DNA from: Arthrobacter sp. KBS0702
Lineage (GTDB): Bacteria > Actinomycetota > Actinomycetes > Actinomycetales > Micrococcaceae
Reading direction: 5' to 3'
Assembly (NCBI RefSeq): GCF_005937985.2
Contig: NZ_CP042172.1
Coordinates: 3,534,001 to 3,598,000, forward strand
Length of the DNA stretch: 64,000 nt
Notes under the pieces: model-generated
Seen by the model: the letters and a program-made list of their open reading frames with translations, nothing else
Databases searched by the model: none
What the model was told of the DNA's origin: nothing
In this document: in pieces, positions 39,925 to 48,750 of the stretch
Layout of the letters: each line of letters begins with the position of its first letter
How positions within the stretch are numbered: position 1 is the stretch's first letter
Made by a program: the position numbers and the translations under genes

Positions 39925-40158
39925 ATGACCGGATCGGAAGAAAACTACTCAGCCGAAGCCGAAGCATCGAGCAGGGACCCGCACGACTGGGGGCGGGCGA
40001 TGGCACTGGCCCTCACCCGGCTGGCCGAGCAACTGGCCCCGGAAGACAGCGAAGACATGCACGCCAGTCTCGTGGACCGGCCGCTGCACCTGAGGATCAG
40101 CGACGACGGGGCCGGGGTCACTATCGCGATCTCGACGCAGCCAGTGCCCGCGCCCTGA
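39925..40158 (+). CDS. Small protein of unknown function
   Basis: 77 residues from ATG 39925 with GGAAGG 10 nt before. Acidic N-terminus (MTGSEENYSAEAEASSRDP), one amphipathic helix (MALALTRLAEQLAPED), then a short beta-type end (LHLRISDDGAGVTIAIS). No membrane segment. Codon use supports a real gene. Not recognised. Confidence 0.5.
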   Translation: MTGSEENYSAEAEASSRDPHDWGRAMALALTRLAEQLAPEDSEDMHASLVDRPLHLRISDDGAGVTIAISTQPVPAP

Positions 40159-40270
40159 CCGCGGCGCCGAAACAATGGCGCCCAAATCATCATTTTCCTT
40201 CCGCTTTGTGCCAGACTAAGCGGGATTTACCGGCACATCGTTGACCGGAACACTCATCTCATTTGGGGGA

Positions 40271-40897
40271 ATGATGACAGAGCGCGCAGATTTTGACGCC
40301 GGAAAAAAATCCGAATCCTTTGGCAAGGCCGAGCCGCAATACGGCCAGCGCTGGCCGGACGGGGCGCCGTGGCCGGATTCCGCGGAACACCGGCAGTCTC
40401 AGCTACCCGCCCTGCCCCTCCCCGCGGTCCGGCCGGAGTCCCTGGAAAGCGCGGTGCGCGGCACCGTGTTTGCCCTCGCCGTGGTCCCGGTCGGCGTCGG
40501 GCTCTGGCTGGTCATGTGGAAGCTGGGGTGGATGGGTTCCATCGTTGCCTTCGTGACAGCTGCCGGGGCCGCCCGGCTGTATCTCGCCGGCAGCACGGCG
40601 GGCGGCGGCGGCGCCATAACCCGGCGCGGGGCATGGGTGGTGGTTGGCGTGACCCTGGCGACGGTGCTGCTGTCCTTCATGGGCAGCATCTGGCTGGACC
40701 TGGCCGAGTACCTGGGTGCCCCGCCGCTGGGGTTGCTGTTCGAGCCCCGGGCGTGGGACCTGCTGGGCTACAACCTGGGCAACAACCCGCAGCTGGTCGA
40801 AGGCCTCCGGGGTGAGTTCCTGATGGCGCTGCTGTTCAGCGCCCTGGGCTGCTTTTTTACGCTGCGGCAGCTGTTCGCCCGGTCCCGGCGCGGTTAG
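40271..40897 (+). CDS. Integral membrane protein, unknown function
   Basis: About 208 residues from ATG 40271 (ATG 40274 equally possible) with GGGGGA just upstream. A hydrophilic ~60-residue N-terminus is followed by membrane segments GTVFALAVVPVGVGLWLVMW, SIVAFVTAAGAARLYLAGS, WVVVGVTLATVLLSFMGSIW and a C-terminal one (LMALLFSALGCFFTLRQLF). The layout is like other actinobacterial small four-segment proteins, but no function can be named. Converges on the pcaR gene. Confidence 0.7.
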   Translation: MMTERADFDAGKKSESFGKAEPQYGQRWPDGAPWPDSAEHRQSQLPALPLPAVRPESLESAVRGTVFALAVVPVGVGLWLVMWKLGWMGSIVAFVTAAGAARLYLAGSTAGGGGAITRRGAWVVVGVTLATVLLSFMGSIWLDLAEYLGAPPLGLLFEPRAWDLLGYNLGNNPQLVEGLRGEFLMALLFSALGCFFTLRQLFARSRRG

Positions 40898-40951
40898 GCA
40901 GCGGTCCGGGGCGGGCGGGTCAGACTCCGGCGCCTTCAGCCTCCAACGCTT

Positions 40952-41767
40952 TCAGCCGCCGGCGGAGAGATCCGCCGAGATGAGCTCCGCCGTCGCGACG
41001 GCGGCCTCGCGCACCGAATCCAGGTAGGCCGCCGGATCGGGCTGCGCCGCGACGGCCTGGGCCTGCAGCGAGACGTTGATGGCCGCGACCACCTTGGGAC
41101 CATCGTGGATCGGCGCCGCCAGGGACATCAGGCCGAGCTCGAGTTCCTGGTCCAGCAGGCACCAGCCCTGGGCCCGGACGGTTTCCAGCTCCGCCGCGAG
41201 GTCTTCGGGGGTGGAGATGGCTCGTGGCGTGAGGGGCCGGAGCTCGGCCGTGGCCAGATACTCCTTCAACTGGGCCGGCGGGAGGGCGGCCAGCAGCACC
41301 CGGCCCATTGAGGTGGCGTACGCCGGGAAACGGGTGCCGACAGTGATCCCGACGGTCATGATCCGTCGCGTCGCCACCCGGGCGATGTAGGCGATGTCGG
41401 TCCCGTCCAGCACGGCCGCCGACGTCGACTCCCCCAGCTTGAGCGAGAGCTCCTCCAGGTGCGGCTGGGCGATTTGCGGCAGCGACAGCCCGGAGAGGTA
41501 GGCGTAGCCGAGCTGGAGCACCTTGGCCGTCAGCGCGAAGGCCTTGCCGTCGGTGCGGACGTACCCGAGCTCGACGAGGGTGTGCAGGAACCGGCGCGCA
41601 GTGGCGCGGGTGAGTCCGGTGCGGGCAGCGACCTCGGTCAGCGTCATCAGCGGGTGCTCCGAGTCGAAGGACCGGATCACCGCCAGTCCCCTCGCCAGCG
41701 ACTGCACGTACTGGTCGCTGGCCGCGGGCGCACCGTCGGCCCGGGTGCCCTTTGCTGCCTCAGTCAT
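40952..41767 (-). CDS. pcaR: IclR-family regulator of the beta-ketoadipate pathway
   Basis: 271 residues from ATG 41767 (GAGAGG 6 nt before; GTG 41785 is in frame). IclR-type winged HTH LTEVAARTGLTRATARRFLHTL followed by the effector domain. The start SDQYVQSLARGLAVIRSFDSEHP and the text VGTRFPAYATSMGRVLLAALP are those of the PcaR/PcaU/PobR subgroup, which responds to beta-ketoadipate or protocatechuate. It is last in the pca series, separated from pcaJ by a very large hairpin, so it may be expressed at a lower level or from its own promoter. Confidence 0.92.
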   Translation of the reverse strand: MTEAAKGTRADGAPAASDQYVQSLARGLAVIRSFDSEHPLMTLTEVAARTGLTRATARRFLHTLVELGYVRTDGKAFALTAKVLQLGYAYLSGLSLPQIAQPHLEELSLKLGESTSAAVLDGTDIAYIARVATRRIMTVGITVGTRFPAYATSMGRVLLAALPPAQLKEYLATAELRPLTPRAISTPEDLAAELETVRAQGWCLLDQELELGLMSLAAPIHDGPKVVAAINVSLQAQAVAAQPDPAAYLDSVREAAVATAELISADLSAGG

Positions 41768-41798
41768 TTCACGCCTCTCGGTCACGCATCACTTTATA

Positions 41799-41864
41799 CG
41801 CGCGAACGTACACTTGAGGCCCCGAAACGGCGCTCCGGCGGGGCCTCAAGTGTACGTTCGCGCG
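41799..41864. repeat. Large perfect palindrome between pcaJ and pcaR
   Basis: 26-base arms (41799-41824 and 41839-41864) are exactly complementary around a 14-base loop. It begins 5 bases past the pcaJ stop and ends 14 bases before the earliest pcaR start codon. As RNA it would be an extremely stable stem, suited to ending the pca transcript. As DNA it may be a mobile or dispersed palindromic repeat. Confidence 0.9.
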
Positions 41865-41868
41865 GTGG

Positions 41869-42540
41869 TCAGGCTGCGGCGGCGGTGAGCGGCACCGGCA
41901 CCATGTCCTGCAGCTCCTCGAGCGTGCAGCCGAAGGTTTCGCGCACCTGGACGCCGTCGGGGCCGGTGAGGAACACAGCCTTGTCGGTGTAGACCCGGGT
42001 GACGCAGCCGATTCCGGTGAGCGGATAGCTACAGCTCTCCACCAGCTTGGACACACCTTCACGGGTCAGCAGCGTCATCATCACGAAGACGTCCTTGGCG
42101 CCGGTCGCCAGGTCCATTGCGCCGCCGACGGCGGGGATCGCGTCGGGCGCGCCGGTGTGCCAGTTCGCGAGGTCGCCGGTCGCGGAGACCTGGAAGGCGC
42201 CCAGAACGCAGATGTCCAGGTGCCCGCCGCGCATGATCGCGAAGGAGTCCGCGTGGTGGAAGTAGGAGGCTCCGGGCAGTTCCGTCACCGGGATCTTGCC
42301 GGCGTTGATGAGGTCGCCGTCGACCTGGTCGCCGGTGGCCTCCGGGCCCATGCCGAGCATGCCGTTCTCGGTGTGGAGCGTGATGTTCTGCTCCGGCTGG
42401 AGGTAGTTGGAGACCAGGGTGGGCTGGCCGATGCCCAGGTTCACGAACGAGCCGGGTTTGATGTCCCGGGCCACCAGGCGCGCCAGGTCATCGCGGCCCA
42501 GCGGCGCGTCCGAAGTCTGGATACTCGTCTTGAGGCTCAT
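41869..42540 (-). CDS. pcaJ: 3-oxoadipate CoA-transferase beta subunit
   Basis: 223 residues. CoA-transferase family I, subunit B: GIGQPTLVSNYL at the N-terminus, the catalytic Glu in TENGMLGMGP, and GGAMDLATGAKDVFVMM. With PcaI it transfers CoA from succinyl-CoA to 3-oxoadipate. It follows pcaI with 1 nt between stop and start. The very end of the gene is followed by the 26-bp-arm palindrome. Confidence 0.95.
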   Translation of the reverse strand: MSLKTSIQTSDAPLGRDDLARLVARDIKPGSFVNLGIGQPTLVSNYLQPEQNITLHTENGMLGMGPEATGDQVDGDLINAGKIPVTELPGASYFHHADSFAIMRGGHLDICVLGAFQVSATGDLANWHTGAPDAIPAVGGAMDLATGAKDVFVMMTLLTREGVSKLVESCSYPLTGIGCVTRVYTDKAVFLTGPDGVQVRETFGCTLEELQDMVPVPLTAAAA

Positions 42541-42541
42541 C

Positions 42542-43201
42542 TCAGGCCACCTTCACGATGCTGTTGACGTAGATTCCGGGGGTCACGACGTTCTCGGGGT
42601 CCAGGCCGCCGGTGGGGACGACCTCGGAGACCTGGACGATCGTGTGTTGGGCGGCCGCCGCCATGATGGGGCCGAAGTTGCGGGCCGTCTTGCGGTAGAC
42701 GAGGTTGCCCTTGCCGTCGGCCTTGAGCGCCTTGATCAGCGCGACGTCGGCGTGGATGGGGGTTTCGAACACCTGCCACTTGCCGTCCAGGAAACGGGTT
42801 TCCTTGCCCTCGGCCAGCATGGTGCCGTAGCCGGTCGGGGTGAAGAATCCGCCGATGCCGGCGCCGGCGGCGCGGATCCGCTCGGCCAGGTTCCCCTGCG
42901 GCACCAGCTCCAGCTCGATCTCGCCGGCGCGGAACTTCGCGTCGAAGTGCCAGGAGTCGGACTGCCGCGGGAACGAGCAGATCATCTTCCTGACCCGGCC
43001 CTCCTTGATCAGCAGCGCGAGGCCCTGGTCGCCCTGGCCGGCGTTGTTGTTCACCACGGTGAGGTCCGTGGCGCCGCAGTCCAACAGGGCGTCGATGAGT
43101 TCGAACGGCTGCCCGGCGTTGCCGAAGCCGCCGATCATCACCGTGGAGCCGTCCTTGATGCCGGCGACGGCCTCGCCGACGGTGTCAATGAAGTTCAGCA
43201 T
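42542..43201 (-). CDS. pcaI: 3-oxoadipate CoA-transferase alpha subunit
   Basis: 219 residues. Subunit A pattern: GSTVMIGGFGNAGQPFELIDAL (the G-x-G CoA-binding signature) and TVVNNNAG. Works with PcaJ in step five of the beta-ketoadipate pathway. It starts 3 nt after the pcaF stop. Confidence 0.95.
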   Translation of the reverse strand: MLNFIDTVGEAVAGIKDGSTVMIGGFGNAGQPFELIDALLDCGATDLTVVNNNAGQGDQGLALLIKEGRVRKMICSFPRQSDSWHFDAKFRAGEIELELVPQGNLAERIRAAGAGIGGFFTPTGYGTMLAEGKETRFLDGKWQVFETPIHADVALIKALKADGKGNLVYRKTARNFGPIMAAAAQHTIVQVSEVVPTGGLDPENVVTPGIYVNSIVKVA

Positions 43202-43204
43202 GTC

Positions 43205-44419
43205 CTAGCCCTTTGCGGCCGGTGCCGACGGTGCGGCAGATACGTTTTCGAGGACGACGGCGAGGCCCTGGCCGACGCCGATGCAGATCGCGGCGACGCC
43301 CCAGCGCTGCCCGGAGGCCTGCAGGGACCGGGCCAGGGTGCCCAGGATCCGGGCCCCGGAGGCGCCGAGCGGGTGTCCCATCGCGATCGCGCCGCCGTGC
43401 CGGTTCACGATCGCCGGGTCGATGCCCCAGGCGTTGATGCAGGCCAGGGACTGCGCGGCGAAGGCTTCGTTGAGTTCGACGGCGCCGACCTGGTCCCAGC
43501 CGATCCCGGCCTTCGCGAGGGCCTTGTTCGCCGCCTCGACCGGGGCGTAGCCGAAGAACTGCGGATCGTTCGCGTGCGCCCCGCGACCGGCGACCCGGGC
43601 CAGCGGGTCCAGCCCCAGCAGCCCGGCGGCGGCCTCGGAGCCGAGCCACGCCGCGGACGCGCCGTCCGAGAGCGGGGACGCGTTCCCGGCCGTGACGGTG
43701 CCGTTCTCGGCACGGAACACGGTCTTTAGCCCGGCGAGCTTGGCCGCCGAGGACCCGGGACGGATCCCCTCGTCCCGGACCAGGTCCGTGCCCGGGACCG
43801 CGGCGACGAGCCGGTCGTAGAACCCCTCATCCCACGCCGCGGCGGCAAGGTTGTGCGACGCGGCCGAGAACTCGTCCTGCGCCTCCCGGGTCACCCCGTA
43901 CTTGTCGGCCAGCCGCTCGGTCGCCTCACCCAGGGACACCGTCCAGTCCGGGCGCATCGCCGGGTTGACCAGGCGCCAGCCCAGCGTCGTGGAGACCAGG
44001 GACAGGTCCCCGGCCGGGTAGGGCTTCTCCGTCTTCGGCAGCACCCACGGCGCCCGGGACATCGATTCGACCCCGCCGACCAGCACCAGCTCCGCGTCGC
44101 CGGTGTTGATCTGCCGCGACGCGATGATCGCCGCGTCCAGCGAGGACCCGCACAGCCGGTTCACCGTGGTCCCCGGGACCGAGACCGGCAACCCCGCCAG
44201 CAGGGTACCCATCCGGGCCACATTGCGGTTCTCCTCGCCCGCGCCGTTGGCGTTGCCGAACACCACCTCATCGATCCGCTCCGGATCGAGCCCCGGGGCC
44301 CGCTTCACGGCCTCGCCGATCACGTGCGCGGCCAGGTCATCCGGACGCACCCCGGCGAGCCCGCCGCCGAACTTCCCGAACGGGGTCCGCACGGCGTCGT
44401 ACACAAAAGCGTGATTCAT
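43205..44419 (-). CDS. pcaF: 3-oxoadipyl-CoA thiolase
   Basis: 404 residues from ATG 44419 (GAGG 6 nt before). Thiolase catalytic set: acyl-binding Cys in NRLCGSSLDAA, His in GHPLGASGARI and second Cys in AICIGVGQG. It cleaves 3-oxoadipyl-CoA with CoA to succinyl-CoA and acetyl-CoA, the last step of the pathway. The N-terminus (MNHAFVYDAVRTPFGKFGG) is typical of PcaF rather than a housekeeping thiolase, and its pca neighbours confirm the assignment. Confidence 0.95.
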   Translation of the reverse strand: MNHAFVYDAVRTPFGKFGGGLAGVRPDDLAAHVIGEAVKRAPGLDPERIDEVVFGNANGAGEENRNVARMGTLLAGLPVSVPGTTVNRLCGSSLDAAIIASRQINTGDAELVLVGGVESMSRAPWVLPKTEKPYPAGDLSLVSTTLGWRLVNPAMRPDWTVSLGEATERLADKYGVTREAQDEFSAASHNLAAAAWDEGFYDRLVAAVPGTDLVRDEGIRPGSSAAKLAGLKTVFRAENGTVTAGNASPLSDGASAAWLGSEAAAGLLGLDPLARVAGRGAHANDPQFFGYAPVEAANKALAKAGIGWDQVGAVELNEAFAAQSLACINAWGIDPAIVNRHGGAIAMGHPLGASGARILGTLARSLQASGQRWGVAAICIGVGQGLAVVLENVSAAPSAPAAKG

Positions 44420-44470
44420 CATTTCCTCTGAATTCTCTGTGGAGCCCAAGCAGCTGGCAGTTGTTGCGAG

Positions 44471-44905
44471 CTAGTTGGGCGGGGTGGCGTCGTCCATGGA
44501 ACGGAACACCTGCTGGGCGGTCTTGAAGGCGGTATTGGCGGAGGGGACCCCGCAGTAGATCGCGGTCTGCAGCAGGATTTCCTTGATTTCGTCCCTGCTC
44601 AGGCCGTTGGTGATGGCGGCGCGGATGTGCATCGCCAGCTCTTCCCAGTGGCCGTGCGCCACCATCGCGGTGATGGTGACGGCGGAGCGCATCTGGCGGC
44701 TGATTCCGGGCCGCGTCCAGATCCCGCCCCACGCGATCCGGGTGATCATGTCCTGGAAGTCCTCGGTGAAGTCGTCCTTGGCGGCGTTGGCCCGGTCCAC
44801 GTGCGCGGCACCGAGCACTTCGCGGCGCACCCTCATGCCGCCGTCGTAGATCTCCTGGCTGGTGGCATCCGGCTGGACCACACCGTTCCGCTCGGGCCCG
44901 GTCAC
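44471..44905 (-). CDS. pcaC: 4-carboxymuconolactone decarboxylase
   Basis: 144 residues. CMD fold: GMRVRREVLGAAHVDRA and the conserved EILLQTAIYCGVPSANTAF, with the catalytic region around HGHWEELAMHI. It decarboxylates 4-carboxymuconolactone to 3-oxoadipate enol-lactone. Its start overlaps the pcaD stop (ATGA). Here pcaC and pcaD are separate genes, not the pcaL fusion seen in rhodococci and streptomycetes. Confidence 0.95.
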   Translation of the reverse strand: MTGPERNGVVQPDATSQEIYDGGMRVRREVLGAAHVDRANAAKDDFTEDFQDMITRIAWGGIWTRPGISRQMRSAVTITAMVAHGHWEELAMHIRAAITNGLSRDEIKEILLQTAIYCGVPSANTAFKTAQQVFRSMDDATPPN

Positions 44906-45720
44906 TGGCCCGCTCCGCGCGATTCGGTCCAGCGGATCAGGCTGCGCAGCAGTTCGGCCACGTGGCCGGGTGCCTCGAAGGGAGCCAGATGGGCCACCCC
45001 CTCCAGGGTCGCCGCATTGGCCGTGCCGCCGCCGGCGGTGATGCCGTCGGCGATCTCCTGGGCGAACGACGGCGGGGCGACGGTGTCGTGGGCGCCGGCC
45101 AGCGCCTGGGTGGGGACCCGGATGCTGCCCAGTTCTTCGCGGACGTCGAATCCGGCGAGGGCCTCGCAGCAGAACGCGTAGCTGAAGCGGTCAGTATCAC
45201 GCAGGGTGTGCAGCAGGCGGCTGCTGCGGTCGGGCTCGCGCTCCATGAAACCCGGCGCGAACCAGCGCTGGGCGGAGCCCTCGATCATCACCGGGGTGCC
45301 CTGGTTGCGGACCGTCTCGGCCCGTTCCAGCCATCCCTCCGGGGTGCCGATCTTCGCGCCCGTGCACTGCACGGACAGGCTCTTGAGCCGTTCGCCGTGC
45401 TTGATGCCCAGCTGCAGGCCGATGGCCCCGCCGAGGGACACGCCGGCGTAGTGGAAGCGCGCGCCGGGGGCGATCGAATCGACCAGTTCGACGACAGCGT
45501 CGGCCAGTTCGTCGACCGTGAAGGTCTCCGCCGCGGCCGGGGAGATGCCGTGGCCGGGGAGGTCCCAGGCGACGACGTCGACGTCGTCGCCGAGCAGGGC
45601 ACCGGCCTGGCTCCAGAGCAGCGTGGACGTCCCCAGGGACGGGCCCACCACGAGGAGCGGCTTGTCGCCGAGCTCGCGCACGGGCGAGAGCAGTACGGCC
45701 TTGAGGGTTGGTCTAGCCAC
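44902..45720 (-). CDS. pcaD: 3-oxoadipate enol-lactonase
   Basis: 272 residues from GTG 45720. Alpha/beta hydrolase: oxyanion region VVGPSLGTSTLLW, nucleophile elbow YAGVSLGGAIGLQ, Asp in LAGAHDTVAPP and His in EGVAHLAPFEAP. It hydrolyses the enol-lactone to 3-oxoadipate. The start lies inside the end of pcaB (8-base overlap) and AAAGG precedes it; the frame is open further upstream only as a shadow of pcaB. Confidence 0.93.
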   Translation of the reverse strand: MARPTLKAVLLSPVRELGDKPLLVVGPSLGTSTLLWSQAGALLGDDVDVVAWDLPGHGISPAAAETFTVDELADAVVELVDSIAPGARFHYAGVSLGGAIGLQLGIKHGERLKSLSVQCTGAKIGTPEGWLERAETVRNQGTPVMIEGSAQRWFAPGFMEREPDRSSRLLHTLRDTDRFSYAFCCEALAGFDVREELGSIRVPTQALAGAHDTVAPPSFAQEIADGITAGGGTANAATLEGVAHLAPFEAPGHVAELLRSLIRWTESRGAGQ

Positions 45721-47209
45721 GGTGGGCGCCTTTCTCTTCGGGCGGGTTGTTACGTTCGGTCGGTTCGCGACGGGGTTGCGCGACCTCAGGCTGGGCGTAG
45801 GCGGGCCACGCGGCGAGGATGCGGCGCGAGATTTCGGCGGACTGGCCGAGGTAGTTGGCCGGATCCAGCAGGTCCTCAAGCCGCTCGTCGGAGAGCAGTT
45901 CCGCCGGGACGGCCGCCCGGAGCAGTTTCCGGTAGGAGCTGGACTGTTCGGCGGCGTGCACCTGGAGAGTCTGGTCCACCACCGCCTGGAGCCGGCGTCG
46001 GCCGTCCGTCCCGAGCAGGGGTCCGACGGCGGCACCCACCGCTTCGGAGAGCAGCAGGGGGCCGGAGAGGTCCAGGTTCCGCCGCATCGCCGACGGGAAG
46101 ACCTGAAGGCCCTCGGTCAGTTCGCGGAGCTGTCCTGCAGCGCCGAGGGCCAGGCGCAGAAGCGACCGCAACGCGGTCCACTCGCTGTGCCAGGCGCCGT
46201 CGGGACGTTCGTCGTTGAAATTGGCCGCCGCCAGGTGCAGCTGGGCTGCCAGCGCCGGAGTCTGCAAGGCGGCGCTGCGCACCAGCACGGACAGCACCGG
46301 GTTTTGCTTCTGCGGCATGGCCGAGGAGCCGCCGCGGCCGGCCGCCCGGGGTTCGGCGAGTTCGGCTACCTCGGGCCGGCTCAGGAACAGCACGTCGGCG
46401 GCGATCTTGCCCGCGGCGTCCGTCACGGCGGCCAGGGCGTCGCCGAGCGCGGTGACGGCCAGGCGGTTGGTGTGCCAGGGTGCCGGGGCGGCGGCCAGAC
46501 CCAGCCGGGCGGCCAGGCGGTCGGCAAGGTCGAGGGGTGCCAGGGCGGAGCCTTCGGCCAGCACGGTTCCGGCCGCCAGGGTGCCTGCGGCCCCCCCGGT
46601 CTGGACCGGCAGTTCGAGTGCCTCGAGCCGTTGCGCGGCGGCGGCGAGCCCGTGGAACCACTGCGCGGCCTTCAGGCTGAAGCTGAACGGCAGCGAGTGC
46701 TGGGTCAGGCTGCGGCCCACGCACAGGGTCTGCTGGTGCCGCTGCGCCAGGTCGGCCAGGGCCGCCGTCGTGCGGCGGGTCTCGGTGAGCAGTTCCCGGA
46801 CGGCGCCGGCGGCCAGCAGCATCAGGGCGGTGTCGAGCACATCCTGGCTGGTCAGCGAGGTGTGCACGGCCTTTGCGGCACCGATGCCGTCCGTGTCCAG
46901 CGCCGTGACCTGATCGCGGAGGTCGGCGAGCAGCGGGATCACCGGGTTGCCGCCGCCCTGGGCACGGACGGCGATCCCGGCAATGTCGTAGCGGGCAACG
47001 TCGGCGGCCGCCGCCACGAGGGCGGCGGAGCCGGCCGGCGCCAGGGAAGCTTCTTCCAGAACGGCAGCCCAGCCGGCTTCAACCCGGAGCAGGGCGTCGA
47101 GCACCGCCCGGTCCCCGGTCAGTGCCGCCACCCTGGGCGACGCCGACACCGGGCTCAGGAGGCCGTAGTCGCCGTCCGGGCCGCTGCCCTCAGTGTGCGG
47201 AGATCTCAC
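45713..47209 (-). CDS. pcaB: 3-carboxy-cis,cis-muconate cycloisomerase
   Basis: 498 residues from GTG 47209. Fumarase/aspartase superfamily: TSQDVLDTALML, LTQHSLPFSFSLK and the signature GGSSAMPQKQNPV. It converts 3-carboxymuconate to 4-carboxymuconolactone. GTGA overlap with the pcaG stop. The C-terminal ~25 residues are Pro/Arg/Glu-rich and probably disordered. Confidence 0.95.
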   Translation of the reverse strand: MRSPHTEGSGPDGDYGLLSPVSASPRVAALTGDRAVLDALLRVEAGWAAVLEEASLAPAGSAALVAAAADVARYDIAGIAVRAQGGGNPVIPLLADLRDQVTALDTDGIGAAKAVHTSLTSQDVLDTALMLLAAGAVRELLTETRRTTAALADLAQRHQQTLCVGRSLTQHSLPFSFSLKAAQWFHGLAAAAQRLEALELPVQTGGAAGTLAAGTVLAEGSALAPLDLADRLAARLGLAAAPAPWHTNRLAVTALGDALAAVTDAAGKIAADVLFLSRPEVAELAEPRAAGRGGSSAMPQKQNPVLSVLVRSAALQTPALAAQLHLAAANFNDERPDGAWHSEWTALRSLLRLALGAAGQLRELTEGLQVFPSAMRRNLDLSGPLLLSEAVGAAVGPLLGTDGRRRLQAVVDQTLQVHAAEQSSSYRKLLRAAVPAELLSDERLEDLLDPANYLGQSAEISRRILAAWPAYAQPEVAQPRREPTERNNPPEEKGAHRG

Positions 47210-47799
47210 CGGGCGTCCCCGGCACCCGCGCCCGCAAGGCCGGCGCCCTCGAAGTCGAGGAACACCGTCTCGTCCTCGCCCTGCAACCGGATGTCCCAGC
47301 TCAGGCCGCCGTCGGGGTCGCGCCGGGCGATCAGGGTCCGGCGGCGTTCCGGATCGAGCGAGGCCAGCAGCGGGTCGGCGGCGAGGGCTTCCTCGTTTTC
47401 CGGCAGGTAGACGCGGGTGAAGAGCCGGTTCATCAGGCCGCGGGCGAACACGACCACGGAGATGAACGGCGCGGCGCCGGGGGCGGTGGGGCCGGGGTTG
47501 ACCGTGGTGAAGGTGAAGACGCCGGTGTTGCCCACGGCGCTGCGGCCGAATCCGGTGAAGGTGTAGCCGTCGCGGACCAGGGAGCCGGTGTGCTGCGGGA
47601 CGTTGCCCTCGGCGTCGGCCTGCCAGATCTCCAGGATGGCGTCCGGGACGGGGTTGCCGGCGCCGTCGAAGACGGTGCCCTGCAGCCGGATGGAACCGGC
47701 GGAACCGGGGGCCATCAGCTCGCGGTCCTTGGCGTAGGGCAGGGCGTAGCCGTAAAACGGGCCCACCGTCTGGCCGGGGGTAGGGGTCAATTTACTCAT
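47206..47799 (-). CDS. pcaG: Protocatechuate 3,4-dioxygenase alpha subunit
   Basis: 197 residues. Intradiol-dioxygenase beta-sandwich: TPGQTVGPFYGYALPY at the N-terminus and LEIWQADAEGNVPQHTG. As usual for alpha chains, the iron ligands of the beta chain are not conserved. It forms the alpha/beta enzyme that opens protocatechuate between its hydroxyls. Overlaps pcaH by 8 bases. Confidence 0.95.
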   Translation of the reverse strand: MSKLTPTPGQTVGPFYGYALPYAKDRELMAPGSAGSIRLQGTVFDGAGNPVPDAILEIWQADAEGNVPQHTGSLVRDGYTFTGFGRSAVGNTGVFTFTTVNPGPTAPGAAPFISVVVFARGLMNRLFTRVYLPENEEALAADPLLASLDPERRRTLIARRDPDGGLSWDIRLQGEDETVFLDFEGAGLAGAGAGDAR

Positions 47800-48700
47800 G
47801 GTCGTCTCCTTCTGCGCCCAGTGCCTCGTTCTCGGTCCAGGTCCGCTTCGAACCGGTCAGGACGATGTCCCAGTTGTAGGCCAGCGCCCACTCCGGCTTG
47901 GTCTGATCATGGTTGTAAGTGGCAACCAGGCGGTCCCGTGCGTCCTGGTCCACGATCGATTGGTAGATCGGGTCCAGGGCGAAGAGCGGGTCGCCGGGGA
48001 AGTACATCTGCGTCACGATCCGCTGGGTGAACTCCTGGCCGAAGAGGGAGAAGTGGATGTGCGCCGGCCGCCAGGCGTTCAGGTGGTTCTTCCACGGGTA
48101 GGCGCCGGGCTTGATCGTGGTGAAGCTGTAGGACCCGTCCGCGCCGGTGATGCAGCGGCCGACGCCGGTGAAGTTCGGGTCGAGCGGTGCCGGGTGCTGG
48201 TCGCGTTTGTGGATGTAGCGGCCGGAGGAGTTGGCCTGCCAGATCTCCACGAGCTGGCCCGCCACCGGCCGGCCGTCGCCGTCGAGCACGCGGCCGGAGA
48301 CGATGATCCGCTCGCCCAGCGGCTCGCCGTTGTGCTGGATGGTGAGGTCGGATTCCAGCGCGTGCACGTCCATGTGCCCGAATGCCGGTGAATACAGCTC
48401 GATGGTTTCCGGGTCCGCGTGCTGCAGGCTCTTGGTCGGGTGGCGCAGGATGCTGCTGCGGTACGGCGGGTAGTCCAGCCGCGGCTGGGTTTCCGCCGGG
48501 GCCCCGTTTCGGAGCGCCTGCGCGTAGGCATCCCCGAGCGCCGTCATCTCGTCGCTGAGAATCTGCTGCGATTCCGCCGCGGTGTCCAGGGCCGGAACTT
48601 GCCGGGCGGCAGCCTTCGATGCGCCCTCGGGCGCTGCGTCGGACACGTCCTCGGTGAGCGGGTCCGCGTTGAAAATCTCGAGGTTGATCTCTTCAGGCAC
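47792..48700 (-). CDS. pcaH: Protocatechuate 3,4-dioxygenase beta subunit
   Basis: 302 residues from GTG 48700 (AGGAGG 4 nt before). Catalytic chain with the Fe(III) ligands in the conserved stretch AYPWKNHLNAWRPAHIHFS (Tyr and the HIH pair) and a second Tyr just upstream. LVEIWQANSSGRYIHKRDQH is the intradiol signature. The N-terminal ~55 residues (acidic, Ala-rich) extend the usual beta-subunit length. First of the pca genes proper, following qsuB by 50 bp. Confidence 0.96.
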   Translation of the reverse strand: MPEEINLEIFNADPLTEDVSDAAPEGASKAAARQVPALDTAAESQQILSDEMTALGDAYAQALRNGAPAETQPRLDYPPYRSSILRHPTKSLQHADPETIELYSPAFGHMDVHALESDLTIQHNGEPLGERIIVSGRVLDGDGRPVAGQLVEIWQANSSGRYIHKRDQHPAPLDPNFTGVGRCITGADGSYSFTTIKPGAYPWKNHLNAWRPAHIHFSLFGQEFTQRIVTQMYFPGDPLFALDPIYQSIVDQDARDRLVATYNHDQTKPEWALAYNWDIVLTGSKRTWTENEALGAEGDDHE

Positions 48701-48750
48701 AGCAGCCTCCTTTCATTGGGTTGGGATGGGTCGGTCCTGGCCGGGTGCGG

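Noticed and set aside
38159..39928. Long plus-strand open frame through the ACT-domain and lipid kinase genes
   Set aside because: Out-of-frame shadow of the first gene and antisense shadow of the second; no motifs.
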